Positions 26,632-35,883 are shown, counted from the stretch's first letter. The stretch is 64,000 bases of DNA from Enterococcus sp. 9E7_DIV0242 (GCF_002140975.2 NZ_CP147247.1:248001-312000); one strand, 5' to 3'. Notes: generated by a model from the letters alone, not told the origin. A program made the numbers and translations.

Positions 26632-27849
26632 ATGTCATCTATTTTAGCTTTTGATGTATCAAAAGGAGAAAGTTACAAAGTACTCTATCAGGACAACTTT
26701 TGCTTATCTGAGGGAAAAGTAGTTCACAATCAAGAAGGATTTCAGCTGCTATTAGAGGAAATTCAGACCTTACCAGAGGTCCCTGAAATTGTTTTTGAAG
26801 CAACTGGTATCTACTCACGTCCCTTAGAAAAGTTTTGTCAGGATAATAAACTGACCTACTGCCTTCTAAATCCTTTAGAAGCAAAAAAACAGATGGAGGA
26901 AGGCTCGCTTCGTAGCTGGAAAACGGATAAATTTGATGCTCATAAACTGGCTCAAACTCATTGTAAAAATAGACGCCAACCAAAGCTACACCAACAAGCA
27001 ATCTATCTCGAACTACGAGAACTTGCCCGCTTCTATCAGGAAATTGAGACGAAAATCAGTCATGTTCGTATGAATCTTCATAATGCTCTTCAATTGACTT
27101 TTCCTGAATTGGAACAGTTCTTTTCCAGCCGTATCACTCCCTATGCCTTATCCCTGATTGAATGTTTTCCACATCCTGCCTTCGTTCTCGCTTCCAGTCG
27201 AACAAAAATCAAAAATCGATTGATGAAAACAACGAGGAAACGAATTTCTGAAAATAGGGCTTGGCAGAAAGCTGACCAGATTTTCATTTACGCCTCAAAC
27301 TCTTATCCAGCTGTTGAGTCCAATAGTGTTCTCTGTCAGAAAGTCATTTACTATGCCCAGCTTCTTCAGGACCTATTAGAACAGAAAAATAAATTGATGG
27401 AACAAATGATGAACGCTGCTCATCCTCTTGAAGAATTTGAGTTGTATCAGACGATTCCAGGAATTGGTGCGCCAACGGCTGCACTTCTGATTGGAGAATT
27501 AGGCGATATTCGATGTTTCTCTACATCAAACAAACTCAATGCATTTGTCGGGATTGATATCCGGCGGTTTCAATCTGGATCATATATAGGAAAGGATCAT
27601 ATCAATAAAAGAGGGAATCCAAAGGGGCGAAAGATTCTTTACTTTACTATTCGTAATATGATTCGACAACAACACGCCGCCTCCAATCATATCGTCGACT
27701 ATTATTATAAATTAAAAAAGCAACCCCTTCCTAAAATGGAAAAGGTTGCCACAGTTGCCTGCATGAACAAGCTCCTGAAGTGTATGCATTCCATGGTTAG
27801 GAATCATACAAGGTACGCTTATGCGTATACGGCCTCCAACGACCAATAA
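26632..27849 (+). CDS. IS110-family DEDD transposase/recombinase
   Basis: 405 residues, ATG with AGAAGGAGAG. The RuvC-like N-terminal domain has the catalytic acids D8 (LAFDVSK), E56 (VFEATG), D99 and D102 (KTDKFDAHKLA). A coiled-coil middle region follows. The C-terminal Tnp domain has TIPGIGAPTAALLIGELGD (about 274-292) and the catalytic serine S315 in RFQSGSYIG. All known catalytic residues are present and the frame is intact, so the element may be active. Such enzymes use a bridge RNA encoded in the element to pair donor and target DNA. The non-coding RNA lies 5' of the gene, as in the IS110 rather than the IS1111 group. Confidence 0.92.
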   Translation: MSSILAFDVSKGESYKVLYQDNFCLSEGKVVHNQEGFQLLLEEIQTLPEVPEIVFEATGIYSRPLEKFCQDNKLTYCLLNPLEAKKQMEEGSLRSWKTDKFDAHKLAQTHCKNRRQPKLHQQAIYLELRELARFYQEIETKISHVRMNLHNALQLTFPELEQFFSSRITPYALSLIECFPHPAFVLASSRTKIKNRLMKTTRKRISENRAWQKADQIFIYASNSYPAVESNSVLCQKVIYYAQLLQDLLEQKNKLMEQMMNAAHPLEEFELYQTIPGIGAPTAALLIGELGDIRCFSTSNKLNAFVGIDIRRFQSGSYIGKDHINKRGNPKGRKILYFTIRNMIRQQHAASNHIVDYYYKLKKQPLPKMEKVATVACMNKLLKCMHSMVRNHTRYAYAYTASNDQ

Positions 27850-28166
27850 GGACGAGTCCTTATTCTAAAATTATAGCACAAACTAGATGAAAAATTCAGA
27901 GATCCATCTAGTTTATTTAGTGTACTTTCAGATAGTTCTTCACTTCTTTAAAAACTATAAGGAATTTGTTTCCACTTTCCCCTTGACTAATCGTAGGAAA
28001 GAGGTTGTGACAGAAGTGGTCAGCTTCAAGCAATAAGGCGGAAATTCCGAAAATTGTCCCATAAATTTTTGTGAATTTTCGACTTATTGTCGAAAAAGCT
28101 GCTTCTGGAACACCGTTTATTCGGTTTAAAAGGTCTGAGGCATACTAATGTCTCAGACCCTTTGTA
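27850..28166. other. region between the transposase and ppiA
   Basis: 317 bp without a gene. It holds the IS right-end palindrome, the AAACTAGATG/CATCTAGTTT hairpin (27880-27914), a nested hairpin (CAATAAG 28031-28037 with CTTATTG 28083-28089; CGAAAATT 28048-28055 with AATTTTCG 28074-28081), and the ppiA terminator. Confidence 0.6.
28126..28165 (-). terminator. terminator after ppiA
   Basis: GGTCTGAG (28132-28139) pairs with CTCAGACC (28152-28159); on the minus strand the stem is followed by TTTTAAAC. Confidence 0.7.
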
Positions 28167-28910
28167 TTATTTTGCTTCTTGCAAAATATTGATTTTTTCA
28201 ATCTTGATATCTTCTGTTGGTTTATCACTTGCGTCTTTTTCAGCAGCTGCAATTTCGTCTACAACGTCCATTCCTTTGATGACTTGCCCAAAGACTGTGT
28301 GTGCACCATCTAAATGAGGTGTCCCACCGTTTTTATATGCATCAATGATATCTGCAGGATACTCATTTTTCAAAAGGCCGTCAGACATATCATCGGAGTT
28401 CTGAACGATGAAGAATTGACTGCCGTTTGTTCCTGGTCCGGCATTTGCCATTGATAGCGCACCACGTATATTATACAGTTGATTGCTGATTTCATCTTCA
28501 AACGGCTCGCCCCAAATACTTTCACCGCCTGTACCATTTCCTTCCGGATCGCCACCTTGAATCATGAAGTCATCGATGACACGATGGAAGACTAAGCCAT
28601 CATAGTAGCCGTCTTTTGCATGCGTGATGAAGTTTTCCACTGTTTTTGGTGCAATTTCAGGGAATAGTTTGATTTCAATAGATCCTTTTGTTGTCACCAT
28701 TTCAATCAAGTCTTCATTGTCAGCAACTTCTGTTGACAATTGAGGAAGCTCTAACGCGTTTAGGTCAACTGATTCTTTTGTTGTAGAACTTGAAGAATCT
28801 GCTGAGCTTGAAGATGAACTGTTTGTTTTTGAATTATCTCCACAAGCTGCAAGTAAAAGGACAGCAGCCGATAGTGCGAAAATTGATGTTCCGAATTTTT
28901 TTAGCTTCAT
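28167..28910 (-). CDS. cyclophilin-type peptidyl-prolyl isomerase lipoprotein
   Basis: 247 residues. A lipoprotein signal ends in LLAAC (Cys about 22), followed by a Ser/Thr-rich tether (about 28-50). The cyclophilin domain (about 68-245) has FHRVIDDFMIQGGDPEGNGTGG, SMANAGPGTNGSQFFI and HTVFGQV. It would act as a surface foldase for exported proteins. It is monocistronic, divergent from the MupG-like gene. Confidence 0.94.
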   Translation of the reverse strand: MKLKKFGTSIFALSAAVLLLAACGDNSKTNSSSSSSADSSSSTTKESVDLNALELPQLSTEVADNEDLIEMVTTKGSIEIKLFPEIAPKTVENFITHAKDGYYDGLVFHRVIDDFMIQGGDPEGNGTGGESIWGEPFEDEISNQLYNIRGALSMANAGPGTNGSQFFIVQNSDDMSDGLLKNEYPADIIDAYKNGGTPHLDGAHTVFGQVIKGMDVVDEIAAAEKDASDKPTEDIKIEKINILQEAK

Positions 28911-29092
28911 ATTAAATAGTTCGCTCCTTTGATTTAATCATCCTTGTCTATAATAACAAAACATTTGGCCAACTACCAGTCTATTTCTAACAAAAATAGA
29001 ATTTGAAAGGTGTAGACCATTTTTTTTGGTTCTGCTATAATAAAGGCTGACATAGATTATCAATAAAGACGAAAACTTAGGAGGCAATACAA

Positions 29093-30184
29093 ATGGGAAA
29101 ATTAGGAATTTCTATTTATCCTGAACGCTCAACATTTGAAAAAGATAAGGCATATTTGGATTTAGCACACAAGTATGGATATAAGCGTGTGTTTACAAGC
29201 CTGCTTCAAATTGAAGATGACAAAGAAAAAGTTTTGGCGGAATTCAAGCAAGTTGTCGATTATGCAAACAGCCTGGGAATGGAAGTTATGGTAGATATCA
29301 ACCCAGCCTTGTTCACACAATTAGATATCTCTTATGATGATTTATCATTTTTCCATAAGATGGGCGCTTATGGCGTTCGTTTAGATATTGGGTTCACTGG
29401 TAGTGAAGAAGCGAAAATGACAAGAAACCCATATGGTATCAAGATTGAAATCAACATGAGTACAGGAACAAGCTACGTAGATAATATTATGAGCTATTCT
29501 CCTAATACAAATAATCTGTTAGGTTCGCATAATTTTTATCCGCATCGCTATTCTGGCTTAGGCTATGACCATTTTGTCTATTGCTCCGAAAAGTTTAGAA
29601 AATATAACATCAATACAATGGCGTTTGTTACTTCTCAAACGGCTGATTTTGGTCCATGGCCGACATCTGACGGTCTTTGTTCTTTAGAAGACCATCGCGA
29701 TCTGGAACTTGCTACACAGGTGAAACATCTTGTATTGACTGGTTTGATCGATGATGTGTTGATTGGAAATGCTTATGCATCTGAGGAAGAATTAAAAGCA
29801 ATGGCTGACGCGTTTAATGCAGATTATCCAACCTTGAAGGTGGACGTAGAAGAAGGAATCACAGAAGATGAACGAATCTGTCTCTTTGACAACCTGCACA
29901 GCTATCGTGGCGATCGTTCTGATTACATGCTTCGCTCAACTATGACTCGAGTATACTACAAGGATAAAGAATTTCCGGCACACAACACACGCGACATGGT
30001 AAAAGGTGACGTGTTGATTGACAATGCTGGTTACGGTCAGTACAAAGGTGAAACACAAATTGCTTTGAAAGAAATGAAAAATGACGGACGCGTAAATGTT
30101 GTTGGTCGGATTTCAAAAGATGAATTATTCCTATTGAATTTCTTGCGTCCATGGTCAAATTTCAAATTGATCGAAAATAAATAA
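29093..30184 (+). CDS. MupG/DUF871 family TIM-barrel protein (6-phospho-N-acetylmuramidase-like)
   Basis: 363 residues, ATG with AGGAGG. It has the family blocks GISIYPERS (about 5-13), GYKRVFTSLLQIEDD (about 29-43), VMVDINP (about 64-70), GAYGVRLDIGFTG (about 85-97) and NFYPHRYSGL (about 146-155). MupG hydrolyses MurNAc-6-phosphate-GlcNAc during peptidoglycan recycling. Here no MurP PTS or MurNAc gene is adjacent, so the substrate is not certain. A TGCTATAAT extended -10 lies about 60 nt upstream. Confidence 0.85.
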   Translation: MGKLGISIYPERSTFEKDKAYLDLAHKYGYKRVFTSLLQIEDDKEKVLAEFKQVVDYANSLGMEVMVDINPALFTQLDISYDDLSFFHKMGAYGVRLDIGFTGSEEAKMTRNPYGIKIEINMSTGTSYVDNIMSYSPNTNNLLGSHNFYPHRYSGLGYDHFVYCSEKFRKYNINTMAFVTSQTADFGPWPTSDGLCSLEDHRDLELATQVKHLVLTGLIDDVLIGNAYASEEELKAMADAFNADYPTLKVDVEEGITEDERICLFDNLHSYRGDRSDYMLRSTMTRVYYKDKEFPAHNTRDMVKGDVLIDNAGYGQYKGETQIALKEMKNDGRVNVVGRISKDELFLLNFLRPWSNFKLIENK

Positions 30185-30257
30185 ATCCGTTTTAAAAGAA
30201 GTTTGGCTCAAGAAGCCGACAAGTTTTCCTATGATTTATTTTGTGTTACCTATAGTG

Positions 30258-30294
30258 ATCCGGCTGTTCAAGGCGTTTGACCAGCCGGATTTTT
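30258..30294 (+). terminator. terminator after the mupG-like gene
   Basis: ATCCGGCTG (30258-30266) pairs with CAGCCGGAT (30282-30290), then five T. Confidence 0.88.
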
Positions 30295-30394
30295 CTGCTC
30301 TTTTTATTGTTCTGTCTACTAGACTTGAGAAAATAAGACTTTTTTCGAGACAAGTGGTAAAATATACTGATGACACTGAATGGAGTGAGAGAAG

Positions 30395-31024
30395 ATGGAA
30401 AAAGAACTGGCTGTTTTACTTTCCAAATTACAGGGAATTGCTCAAACTGGGAATGAATACGCAAAAGATCCTTATGATCTGGAACGCTACGAAGAACTCC
30501 GGCAGATCACCGGACAGTTGGTCAAGCTATTCTACGCTAATGTTCCCGATGAACAGCTCGCCATTTATCTGTCTGAAGATGACGGGTACGCAACACCTAA
30601 AGTAGATATTCGCGCAGTGATTTTTGATCAGCAGAATCGTTTGCTACTTGTACAAGAAAAAAGTGATTCCCACTGGGCTTTGCCAGGTGGTTGGGCGGAT
30701 ATCGGTTACTCACCAATGGAAATCGCTGAAAAAGAAACGTTTGAAGAAGCGGGGATTCAGGTCAAAGGGGATCGCTTGATTGCTGTCAGAGATAAAGCCA
30801 AGCACAATTATCCACCAGCATTGATTTATACATATAAGTTTTTTATCTCTTGTTTGTTTGTAAATGGAGAGTTGGAGACCGGACTGGAAACCTCCGATGT
30901 GCGTTTCTTTTCTAAGAAGGAGATTCAGACCCTTCCTCTTTCAAAAGAGCGAAATACGCTTGAAGATTTGGAGATGTTGTTTGAAGACCATGCTTCACCG
31001 AATAGAAAAGTAATGTGTGACTAA
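30395..31024 (+). CDS. Nudix hydrolase with N-terminal helical domain
   Basis: 209 residues. An N-terminal NUDIX_N-like helical region (about 1-60) precedes the Nudix fold (DIRAVIFDQQNRLLLVQEK; LPGGWADIGYSP; EKETFEEAGI). In the Nudix box the first Glu is Tyr105 and the usual Arg is Lys, as in the group with GWADVG. Members hydrolyse ADP-ribose-like substrates. A lipid-hydrolase-like gene follows 31 nt later, so the two may be co-transcribed. Confidence 0.85.
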   Translation: MEKELAVLLSKLQGIAQTGNEYAKDPYDLERYEELRQITGQLVKLFYANVPDEQLAIYLSEDDGYATPKVDIRAVIFDQQNRLLLVQEKSDSHWALPGGWADIGYSPMEIAEKETFEEAGIQVKGDRLIAVRDKAKHNYPPALIYTYKFFISCLFVNGELETGLETSDVRFFSKKEIQTLPLSKERNTLEDLEMLFEDHASPNRKVMCD

Positions 31025-31055
31025 GTTTAATGTATAGGGGTTGACATAAAGGAAG

Positions 31056-31979
31056 ATGTGGAAAAAAGTGATGATATGTGTCGTATTACTTATAGGCGTC
31101 GTATTGATCGGCGCAGGCTTGTATTTCTATAATTACGCAGTTGTTCCGTCGGAAAAATCATTTATCGCGGATGATACAGCTGGGACAAAGGTGACTGTTT
31201 CTCCAGAAGAAACATGGTTTAAAAATGAAGCTGCTCGTGAGACATGGTCGCTGACTTCAGAAGACGACTTGAAGCTAGAGGCCATCTACATACCTGCTGA
31301 AGGTAAGACTGACAAAAATGCTATTCTGGCACACGGCTATATGGGTTCAGCAGAGACAATGGGCAGATATGCGAAAATGTATCATGATTGGGGCTATAAT
31401 GTCCTTGTACCGGATGCTCGTGGTCATGGTCAAAGTGAAGGTGATTCTATTGGCTTTGGCTGGCCGGAGCGCAAGGATTACCTCCAATGGATCAACAGGA
31501 TTCTGTCTGAAAATGGGAAAGATAGTCAAATTACATTATTCGGAATCAGCATGGGAGCTGCGACGGTCATGATGACCAGCGGTGAAAAGCTGCCTGATAA
31601 TGTCAAAGCCATTGTTGAAGACTGTGGCTATACCTCTGCAAAAGACGAGCTTGGGTATCAATTGAAGGAAATGTTCAATTTGCCGAAGTTTCCGCTTATT
31701 TACGTTACAAGCGGCATTACTAAAATAAGAGCAGGTTACTTTTTTGGAGAAGCTAGTGCGATAAAGCAATTGAAGAAAAATAAAACACCGATGCTATTTA
31801 TTCACGGAAAAACCGATGACTTTGTGCCATTTTATATGCTGGATGAAGTCTATGAAGCAACGGATGCACCGAAAGAAAAATATGTGGTTGAAAATGCCAA
31901 GCACGGTGAAGCGTACAAGAAAGATCCGGAAATGTATGAAAAACAAGTGTCTGATTTTTTAGCTAATTACATCAAGTAG
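31056..31979 (+). CDS. membrane-anchored alpha/beta hydrolase
   Basis: 307 residues. An N-terminal hydrophobic anchor (about 5-25) is followed by an extracellular hydrolase domain with ARGHGQSEGD (oxyanion-region block), the nucleophile elbow GISMG (Ser about 167), the acid in KTDDFVP and the His in NAKHGEAY. All triad members are seen. It resembles YqkD/FrsA-type surface hydrolases of unknown substrate. The ATG at 31056 has AAAGGAAG upstream. Confidence 0.88.
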   Translation: MWKKVMICVVLLIGVVLIGAGLYFYNYAVVPSEKSFIADDTAGTKVTVSPEETWFKNEAARETWSLTSEDDLKLEAIYIPAEGKTDKNAILAHGYMGSAETMGRYAKMYHDWGYNVLVPDARGHGQSEGDSIGFGWPERKDYLQWINRILSENGKDSQITLFGISMGAATVMMTSGEKLPDNVKAIVEDCGYTSAKDELGYQLKEMFNLPKFPLIYVTSGITKIRAGYFFGEASAIKQLKKNKTPMLFIHGKTDDFVPFYMLDEVYEATDAPKEKYVVENAKHGEAYKKDPEMYEKQVSDFLANYIK

Positions 31980-32160
31980 AAAAAGCAAAAGAGAGAAGAG
32001 AAAGATGACTCATGCCGATATTGAAGGACAAACATGCTGGGTTACTCGAAGTAGCTACCGAGTAATTTGTTAAGAACATGTCTGATTATAGGAGTGTTTT
32101 TATCTCTGTTTTACTGAATCTCTAACTTTGTCACAATTTTTAGATAGGAAATGAGGAGAA

Positions 32161-33054
32161 ATGATGGACGAGGACATCAAAGAATATTTGCATTACTTAC
32201 AAATAGAACGAGGTCTGTCCTTAAACACCAGAAAGAGCTACGAGAGAGACTTAGAAAAATATCTTCTTTTTTTAAAAGAAGGAAAAGTGACATCATGGGA
32301 TTCGATCGACCGGTTTATGGTCATGGAATTTTTACAAAAGCTGCATGAAGAAAAAAGCTCATCGGCTTCTGTTATTCGATTGATCTCTACTTTAAGAGGC
32401 TTTCATCAGTTTTTGCGCCAAGAAAGAAAAGCGGAGCACGATCCGATGCAGCATATTGATTCTCCGAAGAAAGCGCAGAAGCTTCCTGATACACTTTCTG
32501 TTGAGGAGGTCACGTTACTCATTGAAACACCAGATATCTCTAAGCCGCTAGGGATCAGAAACCGAGCCATTCTTGAAGTGATGTATGCCACAGGATTACG
32601 AGTGAGTGAACTGATCGAGCTCAAAATGGTGGATCTTCATTTATCCATTGGATTACTTCAGACTATTGGGAAAGGAGACAAAGAGCGAATTATTCCGCTT
32701 GGGGATCATGCGATTTTTTGGATAGAAAAATATTTGAATGAGAGTCGACCGAATTTGGTCAAGGCTTCAGTGGACATCCCTCAGCTTTTTGTCAATCATC
32801 ATGGTCGTTCGTTATCCAGACAGGGGATATGGAAAAATTTAAAACAGATCGTTCAAGAAGCGGGTATTCAGAAGAATATTACCCCACATACCCTAAGACA
32901 TAGCTTTGCAACACATTTATTGGAAAATGGTGCAGATTTACGGATTGTACAGGAATTGTTGGGGCATGCAGATATTTCAACGACGCAAATCTATACACAT
33001 ATCACAAAAAAACGAATGGCAGATGTCTATAAAAAGCATTTTCCAAGAGCCTAG
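32161..33054 (+). CDS. xerD: tyrosine recombinase XerD
   Basis: 297 residues with the usual core-binding domain (1-90) and catalytic domain. Catalytic residues are in TGLRVSEL (Arg), GKGDKERIIP (Lys), HTLRHSFATHL (His-x-x-Arg), LLGHADISTTQIYTH (His, Tyr). GAGGAG precedes a double ATG at 32161/32164. XerD with XerC resolves chromosome dimers at dif. The run xerD-ribT-scpA-scpB-rluB is a known Firmicute arrangement linking chromosome segregation genes. No dif site was seen. Confidence 0.94.
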   Translation: MMDEDIKEYLHYLQIERGLSLNTRKSYERDLEKYLLFLKEGKVTSWDSIDRFMVMEFLQKLHEEKSSSASVIRLISTLRGFHQFLRQERKAEHDPMQHIDSPKKAQKLPDTLSVEEVTLLIETPDISKPLGIRNRAILEVMYATGLRVSELIELKMVDLHLSIGLLQTIGKGDKERIIPLGDHAIFWIEKYLNESRPNLVKASVDIPQLFVNHHGRSLSRQGIWKNLKQIVQEAGIQKNITPHTLRHSFATHLLENGADLRIVQELLGHADISTTQIYTHITKKRMADVYKKHFPRA

Positions 33055-33071
33055 TAAAGGAATGAAAAACG

Positions 33072-33428
33072 ATGCTAATACCTTATCGAAAGGAACAACA
33101 GAAGATTGCAGTTGGCTTACTTAGCTTTCATGATAAAATGGAAAAGTACCATTCACTGCTCAATGAGATCGATATGTATGAGCAGGAGGAGCGATTAACT
33201 TTGTTTTTCTGGGTTCCCGCTCAGGGAGAAAACATTCAAGGCCTGCTAGGTGTTGAGTACATAACAGAGACACAGCTTATTTTGCATGATATCAGTCTTA
33301 ATCCATCCTATAGAGGCGAGGGGCTAGGGTTTCAATTGCTGGATGAATTAAGAGATAGCTATAGCGAGGTTGAGATCATCGGCACTTCGGCGACGAAGGA
33401 GTATTTGGATAAATGGTTACAATTGTAA
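33072..33428 (+). CDS. ribT: RibT-like GNAT acetyltransferase
   Basis: 118 residues of a compact GNAT fold: LGVEYITETQLILHDISLNPSYRGEGLGFQLLDEL holds the acetyl-CoA loop R-G-E-G-L-G (read in parts). In Bacillus the homologue ends the rib operon; in Lactobacillales it usually sits before scpA. Its substrate is unknown. It starts 17 nt after xerD. Confidence 0.82.
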   Translation: MLIPYRKEQQKIAVGLLSFHDKMEKYHSLLNEIDMYEQEERLTLFFWVPAQGENIQGLLGVEYITETQLILHDISLNPSYRGEGLGFQLLDELRDSYSEVEIIGTSATKEYLDKWLQL

Positions 33429-33491
33429 AATTATTAAGTATAATGCATAAAATGAGCGATAAAGATTTTTAAGTAGAAAGTTGGAAGCACT

Positions 33492-34271
33492 TTGCAGGAG
33501 ATCAATATAAAATTAGATGTATTTGAAGGTCCACTGGATCTGCTTCTTCATTTGATAAAAAAATTGGAGATAGATGTCTATGATATCCCTATTGCTGCTG
33601 TGACAGAGCAATATATGGGCTATATTCGAGCAATGCAATCGTTAGAGCTTGAGGTTGCAGGTGAATATTTAGTTATGGCGGCAACCTTGATGGCGATCAA
33701 GAGTAAAATGCTGTTACCAAAGCAAGAGTTGGAACTTGTTGATGATGAAGAGGTCGAGGGAGAAGATCCTCGAGAAGCTTTGGTTACACAGCTGTTGGAA
33801 TACCGAAAATTCAAATATGCTGCGGGTCTTTTACATGAAAAAGAAGCGGAGCGCAGCTTGTATTATACAAAAGAACCGATGGATGTCGATGAGTATAGGG
33901 AAGAGCAACCACTACTTGAGCCAAATAAACTCAATACAATCGATCTATTTTTGGCGTTTCACTCTATGCTGGAAAAAAGGAAAAGCCGTCAGCCCGTAGA
34001 AACAACTGTAGCCGGTGAGGATATTTCGATAGAGATGAAGCTTGCGGAGCTCACAGATACAATCAGACAGTTAGAAAAGGACGAGCCGATTAAGCTAGAG
34101 GCCTTTTTCATCACGTACTCAAAGCAAGAAATCGTAACAACATTCATGGCTTTGCTTGAGTTAATGAAAAAACATCTGGTGCGTGTAGAACAGGAATGTA
34201 ATTATGGATCGATCCTGCTTTATAACGATCAGGATGAGGAAACAACAAATGATTTGGAGGAAACACAGTGA
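33492..34271 (+). CDS. scpA: segregation and condensation protein ScpA
   Basis: 259 residues with the kleisin N-terminus INIKLDVFEGPLDLLLHLIK (about 4-23) and the C-terminal winged helix (IVTTFMALLELMK, LVRVEQE). ScpA bridges the SMC heads and binds ScpB. The start is TTG 33492 with GGAAG 6 nt upstream; no ATG fits the conserved N-terminus. It overlaps scpB by 4 bp. Confidence 0.96.
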   Translation: MQEINIKLDVFEGPLDLLLHLIKKLEIDVYDIPIAAVTEQYMGYIRAMQSLELEVAGEYLVMAATLMAIKSKMLLPKQELELVDDEEVEGEDPREALVTQLLEYRKFKYAAGLLHEKEAERSLYYTKEPMDVDEYREEQPLLEPNKLNTIDLFLAFHSMLEKRKSRQPVETTVAGEDISIEMKLAELTDTIRQLEKDEPIKLEAFFITYSKQEIVTTFMALLELMKKHLVRVEQECNYGSILLYNDQDEETTNDLEETQ

Positions 34272-34885
34272 CCACAATGAGTCAAATTGAAGCAGTTCTT
34301 TTTGTCGTTGGTGATGAGGGCATAAGCTTGGAGGAAATTTCCTACTTGCTTGAGCTGCCAACAGCAAAAGCTTATGAGCTGTTGAATACATTGAAAAAAC
34401 GCTATGAACAGGATGAACACTCTGCGTTGAATATTTTGGAAATCGGCAACCAGTTTGTTCTTTCAACAAAAAAAAACTTTGCTCCTTTATTGAAAAAATA
34501 TGCGCAGTCTCCGATTGCAAATAATTTATCTCAGGCCGCATTAGAGACTTTATCGATCATTGCCTATAAGCAACCGATTTCAAGGGTTGAGGTAGATGAG
34601 ATACGTGGTGTTCAATCGGCTGGTTCGATTCAAAAGTTAGCTGCGAAGCAATTGATCGAGGAAAAGGGCCGTGTTGATGGCCCTGGTCGAGCAATTTTAT
34701 ATGGAACCACAGATTATTTTATGGATTATTTTGGCTTGAAGGCGTTAGATGAGTTGCCTGATATCCATCAAATGGAAGAAGAAATCAACGAAGAACTTCC
34801 TTTGGATCTCTTTTTTGATCGGTACAAGGACAATGAATTGCTTGCATCACCAGAGGAAAAAAAAGAGCCTGAGGAGGAAGAATAA
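34268..34885 (+). CDS. scpB: segregation and condensation protein ScpB
   Basis: 205 residues with two winged helices: SQIEAVLFVVGDEGISLEEI (about 4-23), LSQAALETLSIIAYKQPISR and VDEIRGVQS (about 95-120). The start GTG 34268 lies 7 nt after GGAGG and overlaps the scpA stop; ATG 34277 is too far from the site. An acidic tail closes the protein. ScpB dimers stabilise SMC-ScpA. Confidence 0.96.
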   Translation: MTTMSQIEAVLFVVGDEGISLEEISYLLELPTAKAYELLNTLKKRYEQDEHSALNILEIGNQFVLSTKKNFAPLLKKYAQSPIANNLSQAALETLSIIAYKQPISRVEVDEIRGVQSAGSIQKLAAKQLIEEKGRVDGPGRAILYGTTDYFMDYFGLKALDELPDIHQMEEEINEELPLDLFFDRYKDNELLASPEEKKEPEEEE

Positions 34886-35605
34886 ATGGAAAGACTGCAG
34901 AAAGTTATTGCACATGCAGGGGTGGCTTCGCGTCGTAAAGCGGAGGAGTACATCCAGCAAGGAAGAGTAAAAGTAAATGGTAAGGTATCGAAGGAACTGG
35001 GAACGAAGGTCAGCCGAAACGATTTGATTGAAGTAGATGATGTGCCGATTTATCAGGAAGAGTATGTATACTATCTATTTTACAAGCCAAAAGGAGTGAT
35101 TTCTTCTGTTTCTGATGACAAAGGAAGAAAGGTCGTCACAGACTTTTTCCCTAGTGTTGTTGAACGAATTTATCCTGTTGGACGTTTAGATTATGATACT
35201 TCCGGTATTTTACTGTTGACGAATGACGGCGATTTTTCTCAGAAATTAACACACCCAAGTCATGAAGTGAATAAAGTTTATGTTGCAAAGGTCAAAGGTG
35301 TTCCGAAAAAACATGACTTACAGCCGCTGCGAAAAGGGGTAAGAGTCAATGGGTATAAGTCGGCACCGGCAGAATTTCAGATTCTATCAGTCGATTTGCA
35401 AACAGGAACTGGGATCGTCGAGTTGACGATTCATGAAGGAAAAAATCATCAGGTGAAAAACATGCTTCAAGCAGTGGGGTATCCGGTGCAGAAATTGAAG
35501 CGGGAACGTTTTGGCAACTTGACTTTACAGGGATTGAGACCAGGAGAGTATCGAAGTCTTAATAAAAAGGAAATCAGCAGTCTCTTAAATGAAGTGAAAG
35601 CATAA
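34886..35605 (+). CDS. rluB: 23S rRNA pseudouridine synthase RluB
   Basis: 239 residues. An S4 domain (1-60, MERLQKVIAHAGVASRRKAE) is followed by the catalytic domain with GRLDYDTSGILLLTNDG, whose Asp is catalytic. It ends in EIHEGKNHQVKNML-like and LKRERFGNL blocks. It modifies U2605 in helix 93 of 23S rRNA (E. coli numbering). The start directly follows the scpB stop. Confidence 0.93.
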   Translation: MERLQKVIAHAGVASRRKAEEYIQQGRVKVNGKVSKELGTKVSRNDLIEVDDVPIYQEEYVYYLFYKPKGVISSVSDDKGRKVVTDFFPSVVERIYPVGRLDYDTSGILLLTNDGDFSQKLTHPSHEVNKVYVAKVKGVPKKHDLQPLRKGVRVNGYKSAPAEFQILSVDLQTGTGIVELTIHEGKNHQVKNMLQAVGYPVQKLKRERFGNLTLQGLRPGEYRSLNKKEISSLLNEVKA

Positions 35606-35701
35606 ATTTCTAAAATACATTAAAAGAAGTGACTCGTCTTAATTTTTTATTACTTTGCAGTCGTAAAAGAGCTATTTAAATCAGTAATGAGCTTCATGAA
35701 A

Positions 35702-35748
35702 AAGAATCGCAGGATAGGGTCGTTCGGCCTCTTGCGATTTTTTTCATT
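35702..35748 (+). terminator. terminator of the xerD-rluB cluster
   Basis: AATCGCA-GGATAGG pairs with GGCCTCTTGCGATT around a short loop, then seven T. Confidence 0.8.
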
Positions 35749-35782
35749 AACCTCTTTATACAGTTTTTGTTTAGGAGAAGTG

Positions 35783-35846
35783 GAGCAATTGACCGTACTT
35801 TTAGAATACTTGCGGTGCTTCGCAGGTATTTTCGGGCGAATTGCTC
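35783..35846. repeat. hairpin repeat with GAGCAATT/AATTGCTC ends (copy A)
   Basis: GAGCAATT (35783-35790) pairs with AATTGCTC (35839-35846); inside, CCG/CGG and an 11-bp helix (35804-35814 with 35821-35831). A second element with the same ends lies at 43426-43506. Confidence 0.55.
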
Positions 35847-35883
35847 TATGTTATATTCAATTGAATGATTTAGGAGGAGAATT

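Larger units (their letters stand above)
26423..27864 (+). mobile_element. IS110-family insertion sequence (left end inferred, right end unresolved)
   Basis: The element comprises a structured non-coding left end, one DEDD transposase and a short right end. The left boundary at the CT core (26423-26424) is inferred from complementarity with a guide strand of the predicted bridge RNA. The right end is unresolved; 27864 marks the end of a palindrome (AATAAGGAC-GA-GTCCTTATT) that overlaps the transposase stop. Another 10-bp hairpin (27880-27914) follows and could lie inside or outside the element. IS110 elements lack long terminal inverted repeats, and none were seen. Confidence 0.75.

Noticed and set aside
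28168..28184. ATTTTGC at the end of ppiA as the IS110 right target
   Set aside because: It matches seven bases of the predicted loop 1 right strand but lies inside the ppiA coding end, past the ppiA terminator, and has no CT core.
32041..32065. Hairpin TTACTCG/CGAGTAA before xerD as a terminator or dif site
   Set aside because: The stem is not followed by a T-run, and the sequence does not resemble dif arms.
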